NCBI GenBank assembly: GCA_937930535.1
Contig: CALGKJ010000074.1
Location: 1-64,000 of the forward strand
Origin: an uncultured Clostridia bacterium
Lineage (GTDB): Bacteria; Bacillota; Clostridia; Lutisporales; Lutisporaceae
Direction of reading: 5' to 3'
Length of the DNA stretch: 64,000 nt
A program made the translations under genes and the position numbers. Under the pieces are notes generated by a model. That model was not told where the DNA came from and did not search any database. It saw only the letters and a list, made by a program, of their open reading frames with translations. Every line of letters starts with the position of its first letter. Position 1 is the stretch's first letter. Of this stretch, positions 53,337 to 61,315 are shown piece after piece.

Positions 53337-54557
53337 CTATTTCAAATCACCCTTACCTGTCGATTTAGTCCCATCAGATGCAGGCATATCCTCCTTCGGA
53401 TGAACAGTAAAGCTAATGCCATACGCATTGCTTTCAGCACCACTGCGATCCTTAACCGAAAGATTAACAGTATAGAATCCCTCTTCCTCAAACCTATAAA
53501 CAGCATTCTGCTCATTGGAAAAAAGAATACTATCCCCATTATTCTTAGACATTGTCCATTGATAGCTGTCAATAGAATCACCTATATCAGGATCGCTAAC
53601 CTCACTTATAAAGGTAACCTCATCCCCAACAGCAATTTTATTTATGCTGGCAGAAAACTTTACAGCAGGGCTATTGTTCGCTGCTGGGGTCGGAGTTGCT
53701 TCTGTTGTAACTGAAGCTGGAGCAGTCTTTTTAAATATATCCGTTCCCATAAGCCTCCAAGCTCCAAAAGCAAAGGCAGCTATAAATAAAGCCGCCGCCG
53801 CACCTCTTAGGAAGCCGAACTTCTTCTTTCTTTTTGCCTTTTCAATATTTTTCATTATCTGTTTATCCATAGAAGTAGTATCAATAAAGGTAGAATATAA
53901 TAAAGATGCTTTAAAGCCCTTATATATATCTGAAAAACTATTAAAATGCCCTTCGTGGCATTTGCGAATAATTGATGCCATAGTAGGTGGTATACTATCC
54001 TTATCTGCTTCCAGTGTTGCATTTGGGGTATTTGCAAATACGCAGCACATTAAATCTCCTACTCTTTTTATTACATCCTTTGTTCTAACGTCAATGTTTT
54101 CAGTAGAAGTCTGTAAATTCAAATTGAAGCAGACGTTTCTCTTGCCAACAATAGATACGGAGTCAGGATTACAAAGCAGATATATAAGGGATGGGTTAAC
54201 ATCGTTAAATTTTTGCAGACCAGTAAGCAGGTTTTCAGCAATATACATTTTATCGCTTAATCTTAGATTGTTATTAGCAAGATAATCATTAATGGGAAAA
54301 CCCTTGCTTAATTTACCAACTATATAAAACTTAGAATCTATATAAAAGGATTCTATAAATGTATTTAGCACATCCGATAAATGCGGTGAGAAATATTCTT
54401 CAAATTTATTATCAGCATCCATATCAATAAATTCATTTATAACCAGATTTTCAGAATCTGGATTGTCATTATAAACAGCCAGATATACATTATTAAGCTC
54501 ACCAGATTGGAGAGTCTCAATTATTTTATACTTTTCCCCCAAAAGAAAATTATCCAT
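53337..54557 (-). CDS. Membrane pseudokinase with extracellular PKD domain
   Basis: A 406-residue protein, the only minus-strand gene here. Residues about 5-235 resemble a Ser/Thr protein kinase (opening GEKYKIIETLQSGELNNVYL). The usual VAIK lysine is replaced (NLVINEF), the HRD loop region reads LLCNPDSVSIVG, and no DFG is seen, so it is most likely a pseudokinase. A basic stretch (KAKRKKK) precedes one membrane helix (AAAALFIAAFAFGAW, about 253-267). A Pro/Thr/Ala linker and a PKD-like domain (about 295-390, ending NLSVKDRSGAESN) lie outside the cell. The ribosome site on the minus strand is GAGGTGG. A possible leader RNA lies upstream. Confidence 0.75.
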   Translation of the reverse strand: MDNFLLGEKYKIIETLQSGELNNVYLAVYNDNPDSENLVINEFIDMDADNKFEEYFSPHLSDVLNTFIESFYIDSKFYIVGKLSKGFPINDYLANNNLRLSDKMYIAENLLTGLQKFNDVNPSLIYLLCNPDSVSIVGKRNVCFNLNLQTSTENIDVRTKDVIKRVGDLMCCVFANTPNATLEADKDSIPPTMASIIRKCHEGHFNSFSDIYKGFKASLLYSTFIDTTSMDKQIMKNIEKAKRKKKFGFLRGAAAALFIAAFAFGAWRLMGTDIFKKTAPASVTTEATPTPAANNSPAVKFSASINKIAVGDEVTFISEVSDPDIGDSIDSYQWTMSKNNGDSILFSNEQNAVYRFEEEGFYTVNLSVKDRSGAESNAYGISFTVHPKEDMPASDGTKSTGKGDLK

Positions 54558-54666
54558 AAAACCACCTCTGGCTACTTTAATTCTACATAAAGAAAAATTT
54601 TCCTTTTAAATTTGACATTTTTTTAAAATATTATTGCGAAAAGATTAATTATAGACAATTTTGGAT

Positions 54667-54753
54667 AAAAAAAGTGCACCTTTTGCAGGTGCGATATGAG
54701 TGGGGTTAACGATTGTGCGTCTCTTCACTGTGAGACATTCAGGGGTTAAATAC
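54667..54753 (-). ncRNA. Putative small RNA or leader RNA of unknown class
   Basis: Read on the minus strand: a transcript start is expected near 54753, then two copies of TTAACCCC flank a hairpin GTCTC-N8-GAGAC (54719-54736). Next is an intrinsic terminator with stem GCACCT/AGGTGC (54676-54681 / 54687-54692) and a T7 run (54667-54673). The transcript would be about 87 nt. It could be a free small RNA or an attenuator for the pseudokinase gene that starts 110 bp further on. It matches no riboswitch class that I recognise. Confidence 0.55.
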
Positions 54754-54759
54754 AAGTTA

Positions 54760-54788
54760 ATTATAATATACATAGAATGAATATGCAA
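54760..54788 (-). promoter_or_regulatory. Minus-strand vegetative promoter
   Basis: -35 TTGCAT (54783-54788), exact 17-bp spacer, -10 TATAAT (54760-54765), read on the minus strand. It would transcribe the putative small RNA and, if read through, the pseudokinase gene. Confidence 0.7.
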
Positions 54789-55192
54789 GCAGTTTTTGAA
54801 AAAATTATGAAAAAAATTTGGTAAAAATGTTCACCTAATTAGATGACCATTTAATTTAACACTTATAAAACCTATACATTTCAACGTCTTATTAAATAAA
54901 CAGACTTTTGATATGTGAAAAAAATGTGTTGTTGAAGGTTTTCTATAACATTAGCATATGAATAAATATACAACTACATGTATAATATTTAAGATTTGTG
55001 TTAAAAAAATGTGAGGCTCTATTAGCATAATATTTGTGCGGCAATTTATATGAAAACCTTGAAATATGGAACATTATGTGGAAAATTCTAGTCTTACTTA
55101 GAAGTAATATTAAAATGTCAAAAGTCTAAAAATATGCTAAAACATGGATTATTAAAGTTCTATTACAATTGAACTTATTGCCATGGGAATTG

Positions 55193-55201
55193 TGGTATAA
55201 T
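55193..55201 (+). promoter_or_regulatory. Extended -10 promoter
   Basis: TGG-TATAAT at 55193-55201, a TGn extended -10. No good -35 is seen at standard spacing. It implies a 5' leader of about 185 nt before the IPT/TIG-repeat gene. Confidence 0.5.
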
Positions 55202-55260
55202 TTAATAAATAAAATTTCAATTAATTATGAGCCAAATTATGACGATATAAGATTTGATAT

Positions 55261-55302
55261 AGAAAAACAACTTCACAGCTTAATATTTCCAGTTGTTTCG
55301 CT
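55261..55302. repeat. Small AACAACT/AGTTGTT hairpin repeat, copy 2
   Basis: Arms AAACAACT (55265-55272) / AGTTGTTT (55291-55298). It shares the arms and TCCAGTTGTTTC with the hairpin at 4034-4073. It lies in the leader of the IPT/TIG gene. Confidence 0.5.
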
Positions 55303-55391
55303 ATAGCTATAAGCAAAAGAAATCGAAAATCCATTGTTTTCGTTACATATATTTTTTTCTTGAATTCCTAAAAGTATTGGAGGTACTTATA

Positions 55392-58300
55392 ATGAAAAAA
55401 CAAAAGTCAGGTATTAAAAAAATGGTGTCTTCTATCCTAATATTATCAATGCTGTTTTCCTGTATTTCCGGCATCATGATAGTAAGTGCTGCACCAGAGG
55501 TATTAAGCATCAGGTATGAGAGGATAAGGGAAAACACTGCCTTTGGACCTACAGAATATAACAGGCTCACAATATACGGAAATGGTTTTTTCAGACCAAA
55601 GGTAAAAGCAGGAGATGTTGGAGCTATACCGCTTCCAATAAATACAGTACAATCAAACGAAGACAAGATAGTAATCGACAATCAGGATGCATTGGATAGT
55701 ATTGAAGGATATATAAACAAAATAGTGATACTTAATGATGGTACTACAGATATAACAGCAGGAGGAATAACTTTTGACCTTTCCGGGATACCTACTGTTA
55801 CAAGTACTTCGTCAGGTAAGGTATATGTAGGCGATCCTATGACAATAAATGGTATGTATTTTAGCTCAATCGTACCAGCAAGTGATTCATTGTTTATTTC
55901 AGGTACCAAATACAATATCGATGGTGTAAATGCAAACATTAGTACTGATAGCACAATAGCAATTCCAAGCGCAAAGTCTCCTAATAATACCGGTCTGAGC
56001 GACATAAGAATAACCCGTAATTTAAATAACGACCCTAAATTTCAAATAATATCTACACTTAAGAATTGTATAAAGATTGTATCCAAAATTTCAAATATTG
56101 AGGTAGAACGTGTTGACCCAAACAGCGGACCTAGAAATAAAAGGAATTTAGTAAGCATATATGGAAAAACTCCAGCAACATCAAACTTTAACAGCAGCAT
56201 GAGAATATTCGTAGAGGAATATAACGGTACAAATATTGAGGCGGTCAATAAAGGTACAATACTAGACGAGCTGGGAAGAGTAATAGGCTTAAAGGTAGAG
56301 CTTCCAGTGAGGAATATTGCAGGTGCAGTTAACCTGCTTTTAACCACTGCTGATTTGGGAAGTGAATTTTATATACCTAACGGATTTATATACCTTGACC
56401 TAGGTAACTTCCTATCTATTGATGAAGATGGTATTACTCCTAATTATAAAAAGGAAACAGAAGACAAGCCGATAACCATAAAAGGACGTAACATAGGTTA
56501 TTTCTTTAGCGGGGCATATGACAAAATAAACGGTGTAGATACAAGTGCCTATAATTTGATAGGTTACAACAGCTACTTAAGCTTTAGCGATCCATCCTCA
56601 TACAAGGTTAAATACTCGGGGAAATATGATGGTCTTACTGATGTAACCATACTTAAAGAGATAAAGGTGTTTGTAGATAGTGATGCAGAAATAGTTGATA
56701 ATGCAACAACAAAGCCGATATTTACCCGCGATAAGGATACTATTGTAGTAATAGCAGACGATGTAAACCTTAATCCAAAGCAGGATAAAAAGGTAGATGT
56801 ATCTATACAAACAGTGACTACAATATTTGATGAATCAGATCCCAACAATATAATAGTTTACTATACCAGAGCAGAAGAATATGTGGTGGATGACGGGTTT
56901 ACTTACAAGCCCAACGAGCTTGCTCCGGCAATTACCTCCATTACACCAAATTATGGACCTAAAGACAGAGAAATATATATGACAATAATGGGTAAGGATT
57001 TTCAAGTACTGGAGGATGGTTCTCTTCCTGAGGTAAGAATAGGAGGAAGAATATACACAGACATAAAGGTTTATGATGATAAAAACAAGATAGCAGATGG
57101 AAAGGTTATTGCCTTTGGTACAAAAATAAAGCTGGTTATGACGCCGCCTTTACCTGTAGAAGCAATTCTTGAAGGGGTTGTAGATGTAGTAGTAATAAAT
57201 CCAAGCGGAGGGCAGGCAACCTTGGTAAATGGATTTGAATATAGAAATCCTAACATTATTGTAAGACCACTTGAAAAAATGCCTGAAATGACAGAAATAA
57301 AAATGCCCTTTGCAGACCTTAAGGGCGGAGAAGCAAGCGGCGAAAAGGTTAAAATCACAGGGGCAAACTTTGACACCTCAGCAGACAGCAATCACAGAGT
57401 TTTAGTAACTATTGACGGTGAAAAAGCAAGGATCGAAGGAAAGGTATCCTCCGATGGTAAAACTGTAACCATAATACCGCCTCCGGGAACAATACCGGGC
57501 AAAACCAAAATCCAGCTTATCAACGAAGATGGTTCTATGGCAAGCGAGGACTTTGAATACAGACTAATAACCTCTGCACCAAAGATAACAAAAATTGTAC
57601 CAGCAAAAGGCGGCAAAGGCACCAAGCTTATTATAAAGGGTGAGGATTTTATACTGCCGGACAATAGTGTTGCACCAGATGATCCAAGAAGAAAGGGAAC
57701 AGTAGTACTGCTTAATGGAAGGGAATTAAATATATATAACTATCTTCCAGCAGGAACAGTTACTGAAGTAGGCGGAAGCATATACTTTAACGGCAGCTAT
57801 GATCCTGATGGAGCAGGACCCTTACAGCCAGTTATTTTAAATGGAGAAATGGTAAAGGTACAGGATATTACTACAATATATATTGACTTGCCTGACAGCT
57901 TCTACAGCTACAAAAGCGGCGATGCACCCTATATTATACATGACAGCATACCCTTGGGAGAGCTGACTGTAGAAGTAATGAACCCTGATGGAGCAAAGTC
58001 AAAGGAAAAGGTAAAGTTTAACTACCTGAATCCTGCTACAAACCCAACCATAAGCAATATTGACGGTGTAGTACCCAACAGCGGCTCCGTCAATGGAGGT
58101 ACGATAGTTACAATAAAGGGAACAAATTTTAAACAGGACAATTTAGAGGTTTATTTTGGTTCTGAAAAGTCCCTTAATATACAGTTTATAAACTCTACAG
58201 AAATAAGAGCCTTAGTACCCGTATATCCTTATGAGCTGCCAAATGGAAGTGACAGGCTGGAAGTACCTGTAATGATACTCAACTATGATGGTGGAGCGGC

Positions 58301-61229
58301 AGTAAAGGATAATGGTTTTACCTATAGAATACCGGGAAGTAACCCAATAATTACTTCATTATCACCCAATAAAGGCAGTTCGGCTGGTAATGAAGAGGTA
58401 ATCATAAGAGGTAAAGATTTCAGAAGACTAGGAGACAACACAGGACTTCCAAAGGTATATTTTAATGGCAAGGAAGCTCAGGTAACCTGGTATGGAAATA
58501 CAAACATCAGTGAGATTATTTCGGTAAAGACTCCGCCAAGCACTTCTGACGGAGCAGTGGATGTAGTAATAGTAAACCATGACTCGGGCTCATATACCTT
58601 TAAAAGCTATACCTACGAAAAATCCAAGCCCACAATAAGCTTAGTAACTCCTGATAAGATTTCCAAGCTGGGCAACGCAAAAATCCAGATTAATGGAACA
58701 AACTTTAAAAAGGCTGATTATACAAACCTGTTAGGCAATCCTACAGAGGTTGTAGGCAGGCATACTAATTCACCAGTAAATGCCAGCACAGTAATTGAAG
58801 CTTTAGTAGCCTTTGGTGATGTTACTACTGGCGATAAGAAGGTTATTGATACGGTTATCGGACCCTTTCACACAGTAATGGATAACCTGAAAATTGAGTA
58901 TAGAACTACACAGGATGGGGTTGCAAAAATCAGAATAGTAAAAGCCATAGACAACAGTATTGTAAGAAACGAAATAGACATAGCAGTAGGAAGCTCACAT
59001 CTTTTCATAGTAAACGGACCGCAGGATTTGGGAGATCTGACTATTGCTGATGAAGGTATACTTGTAGAGGTAACACCAAATGAGGTAATAGTAACAAGAA
59101 GAATAGCTCCATACGCTGTATGGGAGAATAACGGTTTACAGCTTACTGTCAAATCTCCTCCTATAAACAGCATAGGCGGAAGAAAGCTTTATGTAATAAA
59201 CAACGACGGAGGTACTGCTTCCTATAATATAACTATTACCAGCCCGGCAAGCAGTCCCAAAATAACATATGTGGCACCAAGAAACAAGGTTAAGCGAGAA
59301 AATGGAATAATAGATTATCAATCAGAAAACAAGAATCTTGACAAAGAATATTATTCATATGTGCCTTTGGAGGGAGGAACCTTTATAACAATTAACGGTT
59401 CTGACTTTAGAAGAGGAGTAAAGGTGTATATTGATAACAAGCTTACAGAAATAATAAGCAGGGGAATCAACGATGATCAGCTTGTAATAAAAGTTCCGAA
59501 AGGAACGGAGGCAGATCTTGACAAGCTGTACAGAATAGTAATTCTAAATGAGGACGGCGCAATGACAGACTCAACCATAATGCCAAAGCCTCACTATGTT
59601 GTTTACAAAAAACCTGCAAGTAACCCTATAATTGAAAAGCTGCTGCCAAATAAAACCTCCAGCCGAGGTGAAAACACAATAAGAATCATCGGTGATGATT
59701 TTAGAACAGGAATAAAGGTGCTGATAGATGGAGTGGAAAGCCCGCAGGTTACAATGGTAAACTACAGAGAGCTTATTGTAAAAGTGCCTGCTGGACTAAA
59801 GCTGGGACCCAAGATTGTTCAGGTTATAAATACGGACTATGGCTTCTATGAGAAAAAGGATGCCCTGACAATACTAAGCTCGCCGGAAATATCCAAGGTA
59901 TATGATCACAGAGGATTTTTGATGGATGAGGTTGTATTCTCCATCGAAGGCGGACAGAGAATTACGCTTGAAGGTATAGACTTTTACGAGGGAGCCAAGG
60001 TAATAATCGGAGGAATCTTAAAGCCCAAGAGTGAGCTTAAGGAAAAGGAAACAGGAATAGAGTGCTACAACATAAATGATGCTGAAATGGTAATAGTAGG
60101 AGGTAAGGAAGCTTCCGACGTGACAGTGGAGACCTCGACACTTTTAAGATTCACCACACCTAATCAAAAAGTGGGTGAAACCAGTATAATAGTCTTAAAT
60201 AAGGATGGTGGAGTAAGTAACGTAATAAACGGAACCTACCAAAAGCCATACCCGGATTCTCCTACAGGACTGTTTGTAGAGGTAGTAGACTCTGATACTC
60301 TCAAAATAGAATGGGATCAGATAGAAACCACCAGATACTATGAGGTATATATATCAATAAGCAAAAACGGAGATCCAAATAATAACTACAGATATCTTGG
60401 CAGTATAGTGCCATATCAGATAGATGAAACAAGACTCAGAAGCTATGTGGATGGACTAAATGCATCAACCTGGTACAGTATAAAGCTGAAATCAGTAAAT
60501 GCCTACGGCGCATCAAAATTCTCAGAGTCTTCCAATTACGTTAGAACCAGCGATGTAAAGGCAGTATCTAATTATCAGGATGTAGTTAATGCACAAGCTA
60601 ATGTTGATAAAAATGATACTGTAACTATAGGCGGCTCTGAGCTTAACTATAAGGTAGGAGAAAACTCTATAGGAAATTTTGGAACAGGATTGGTAGTATA
60701 CTTTGATCAACCAGCATACAGCACATTAAATCCAAAAACCTTGGAAATAAGCTTTAACCTTTTGAAGAAATACCCTAATAATGACATCCGAATAAACGAA
60801 AAGGGTATAAAGCTGACCATGCTGGCAAGTAATCTAGTAACAAGTGAGCTGTATCAAGTAGATACCACCAAGCATTCTGACGCTAAGGTAATACTGGAGC
60901 TGAACAAAGAGCTTGGCGCAAAGGGTGATGAAATAAGACTCAGAGTACCAATGGGCTACAAGGTAGTAACAGATCCATTCAGAGTTGGCTTGAAGATGCA
61001 GGTTGAAAAGGATAAGACAGAAATAAAAAGCTTTGCAGGCAATATAGAAATGCTTCTCAGCTATGCAGAGGAAAAGAAGAAGCTATATCCAGGCGGTATA
61101 TATATAGCTTACTATGACAGCAAGAGTAAATCATTGCAAATACTAAATTCTACAGAGGTTAATAATGCAGCAAAGGCGTTAGTTTCCCAGACTGGTGAGT
61201 ATTTGCTGGTTGGAAAACTGAAAAAATAA
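55392..61229 (+). CDS. Giant IPT/TIG-repeat surface protein with FN3 domain
   Basis: A secreted protein of about 1,945 residues. ATG 55392 follows TTGGAGG; the reading frame extends upstream to 55293 but without a ribosome site. The signal peptide is KKMVSSILILSMLFSCISG, cleaved near VSAAPE. At least eight IPT/TIG-like immunoglobulin-fold repeats are marked by segments such as ITPNYGPKDREIYMTIMGKD, VVPNSGSVNGGTIVTIKGTN, LSPNKGSSAGNEEVIIRGKD and LLPNKTSSRGENTIRIIGDD. An FN3 domain follows (about 1620-1710), then a unique C-terminal region. There is no LPxTG or SLH motif. The SLH protein encoded next may be its cell-wall partner. Confidence 0.85.
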   Translation: MKKQKSGIKKMVSSILILSMLFSCISGIMIVSAAPEVLSIRYERIRENTAFGPTEYNRLTIYGNGFFRPKVKAGDVGAIPLPINTVQSNEDKIVIDNQDALDSIEGYINKIVILNDGTTDITAGGITFDLSGIPTVTSTSSGKVYVGDPMTINGMYFSSIVPASDSLFISGTKYNIDGVNANISTDSTIAIPSAKSPNNTGLSDIRITRNLNNDPKFQIISTLKNCIKIVSKISNIEVERVDPNSGPRNKRNLVSIYGKTPATSNFNSSMRIFVEEYNGTNIEAVNKGTILDELGRVIGLKVELPVRNIAGAVNLLLTTADLGSEFYIPNGFIYLDLGNFLSIDEDGITPNYKKETEDKPITIKGRNIGYFFSGAYDKINGVDTSAYNLIGYNSYLSFSDPSSYKVKYSGKYDGLTDVTILKEIKVFVDSDAEIVDNATTKPIFTRDKDTIVVIADDVNLNPKQDKKVDVSIQTVTTIFDESDPNNIIVYYTRAEEYVVDDGFTYKPNELAPAITSITPNYGPKDREIYMTIMGKDFQVLEDGSLPEVRIGGRIYTDIKVYDDKNKIADGKVIAFGTKIKLVMTPPLPVEAILEGVVDVVVINPSGGQATLVNGFEYRNPNIIVRPLEKMPEMTEIKMPFADLKGGEASGEKVKITGANFDTSADSNHRVLVTIDGEKARIEGKVSSDGKTVTIIPPPGTIPGKTKIQLINEDGSMASEDFEYRLITSAPKITKIVPAKGGKGTKLIIKGEDFILPDNSVAPDDPRRKGTVVLLNGRELNIYNYLPAGTVTEVGGSIYFNGSYDPDGAGPLQPVILNGEMVKVQDITTIYIDLPDSFYSYKSGDAPYIIHDSIPLGELTVEVMNPDGAKSKEKVKFNYLNPATNPTISNIDGVVPNSGSVNGGTIVTIKGTNFKQDNLEVYFGSEKSLNIQFINSTEIRALVPVYPYELPNGSDRLEVPVMILNYDGGAAVKDNGFTYRIPGSNPIITSLSPNKGSSAGNEEVIIRGKDFRRLGDNTGLPKVYFNGKEAQVTWYGNTNISEIISVKTPPSTSDGAVDVVIVNHDSGSYTFKSYTYEKSKPTISLVTPDKISKLGNAKIQINGTNFKKADYTNLLGNPTEVVGRHTNSPVNASTVIEALVAFGDVTTGDKKVIDTVIGPFHTVMDNLKIEYRTTQDGVAKIRIVKAIDNSIVRNEIDIAVGSSHLFIVNGPQDLGDLTIADEGILVEVTPNEVIVTRRIAPYAVWENNGLQLTVKSPPINSIGGRKLYVINNDGGTASYNITITSPASSPKITYVAPRNKVKRENGIIDYQSENKNLDKEYYSYVPLEGGTFITINGSDFRRGVKVYIDNKLTEIISRGINDDQLVIKVPKGTEADLDKLYRIVILNEDGAMTDSTIMPKPHYVVYKKPASNPIIEKLLPNKTSSRGENTIRIIGDDFRTGIKVLIDGVESPQVTMVNYRELIVKVPAGLKLGPKIVQVINTDYGFYEKKDALTILSSPEISKVYDHRGFLMDEVVFSIEGGQRITLEGIDFYEGAKVIIGGILKPKSELKEKETGIECYNINDAEMVIVGGKEASDVTVETSTLLRFTTPNQKVGETSIIVLNKDGGVSNVINGTYQKPYPDSPTGLFVEVVDSDTLKIEWDQIETTRYYEVYISISKNGDPNNNYRYLGSIVPYQIDETRLRSYVDGLNASTWYSIKLKSVNAYGASKFSESSNYVRTSDVKAVSNYQDVVNAQANVDKNDTVTIGGSELNYKVGENSIGNFGTGLVVYFDQPAYSTLNPKTLEISFNLLKKYPNNDIRINEKGIKLTMLASNLVTSELYQVDTTKHSDAKVILELNKELGAKGDEIRLRVPMGYKVVTDPFRVGLKMQVEKDKTEIKSFAGNIEMLLSYAEEKKKLYPGGIYIAYYDSKSKSLQILNSTEVNNAAKALVSQTGEYLLVGKLKK

Positions 61230-61234
61230 CTAAA

Positions 61235-61273
61235 AGGTTTGAGATAACAGATAATTTCTGTTATCTCAAACCT
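61235..61273 (+). terminator. Strong hairpin between the two surface-protein genes
   Basis: A 16-bp perfect stem AGGTTTGAGATAACAG (61235-61250) / CTGTTATCTCAAACCT (61258-61273) with a 7-nt loop but no T-run. It probably acts as a partial terminator or mRNA stabiliser. Confidence 0.65.
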
Positions 61274-61315
61274 CATATCTTACAAGGATATTTATCCCTA
61301 AAGGAAGGTGAACTG

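Larger units (their letters stand above)
54558..55391. other. 834-bp gap between divergent genes
   Basis: No gene is supported. It holds, on the minus strand, a promoter, a structured segment and a terminator (54667-54788), and, on the plus strand, an extended -10 promoter near 55196 and a small hairpin repeat (55261-55302). The rest (about 54790-55190) is A/T-rich with nothing recognised. Confidence 0.6.

Noticed and set aside
53644-54285. Plus-strand open frame of 213 codons opposite the pseudokinase gene
   Set aside because: The minus-strand protein has a clear domain plan and ribosome site; the plus-strand frame has neither.
54661-54750. The plus strand of the structured segment as a c-di-GMP, fluoride or preQ1 riboswitch for the IPT/TIG gene
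   Set aside because: None of the signature sequences of these classes is present, and the promoter and terminator are oriented on the minus strand.
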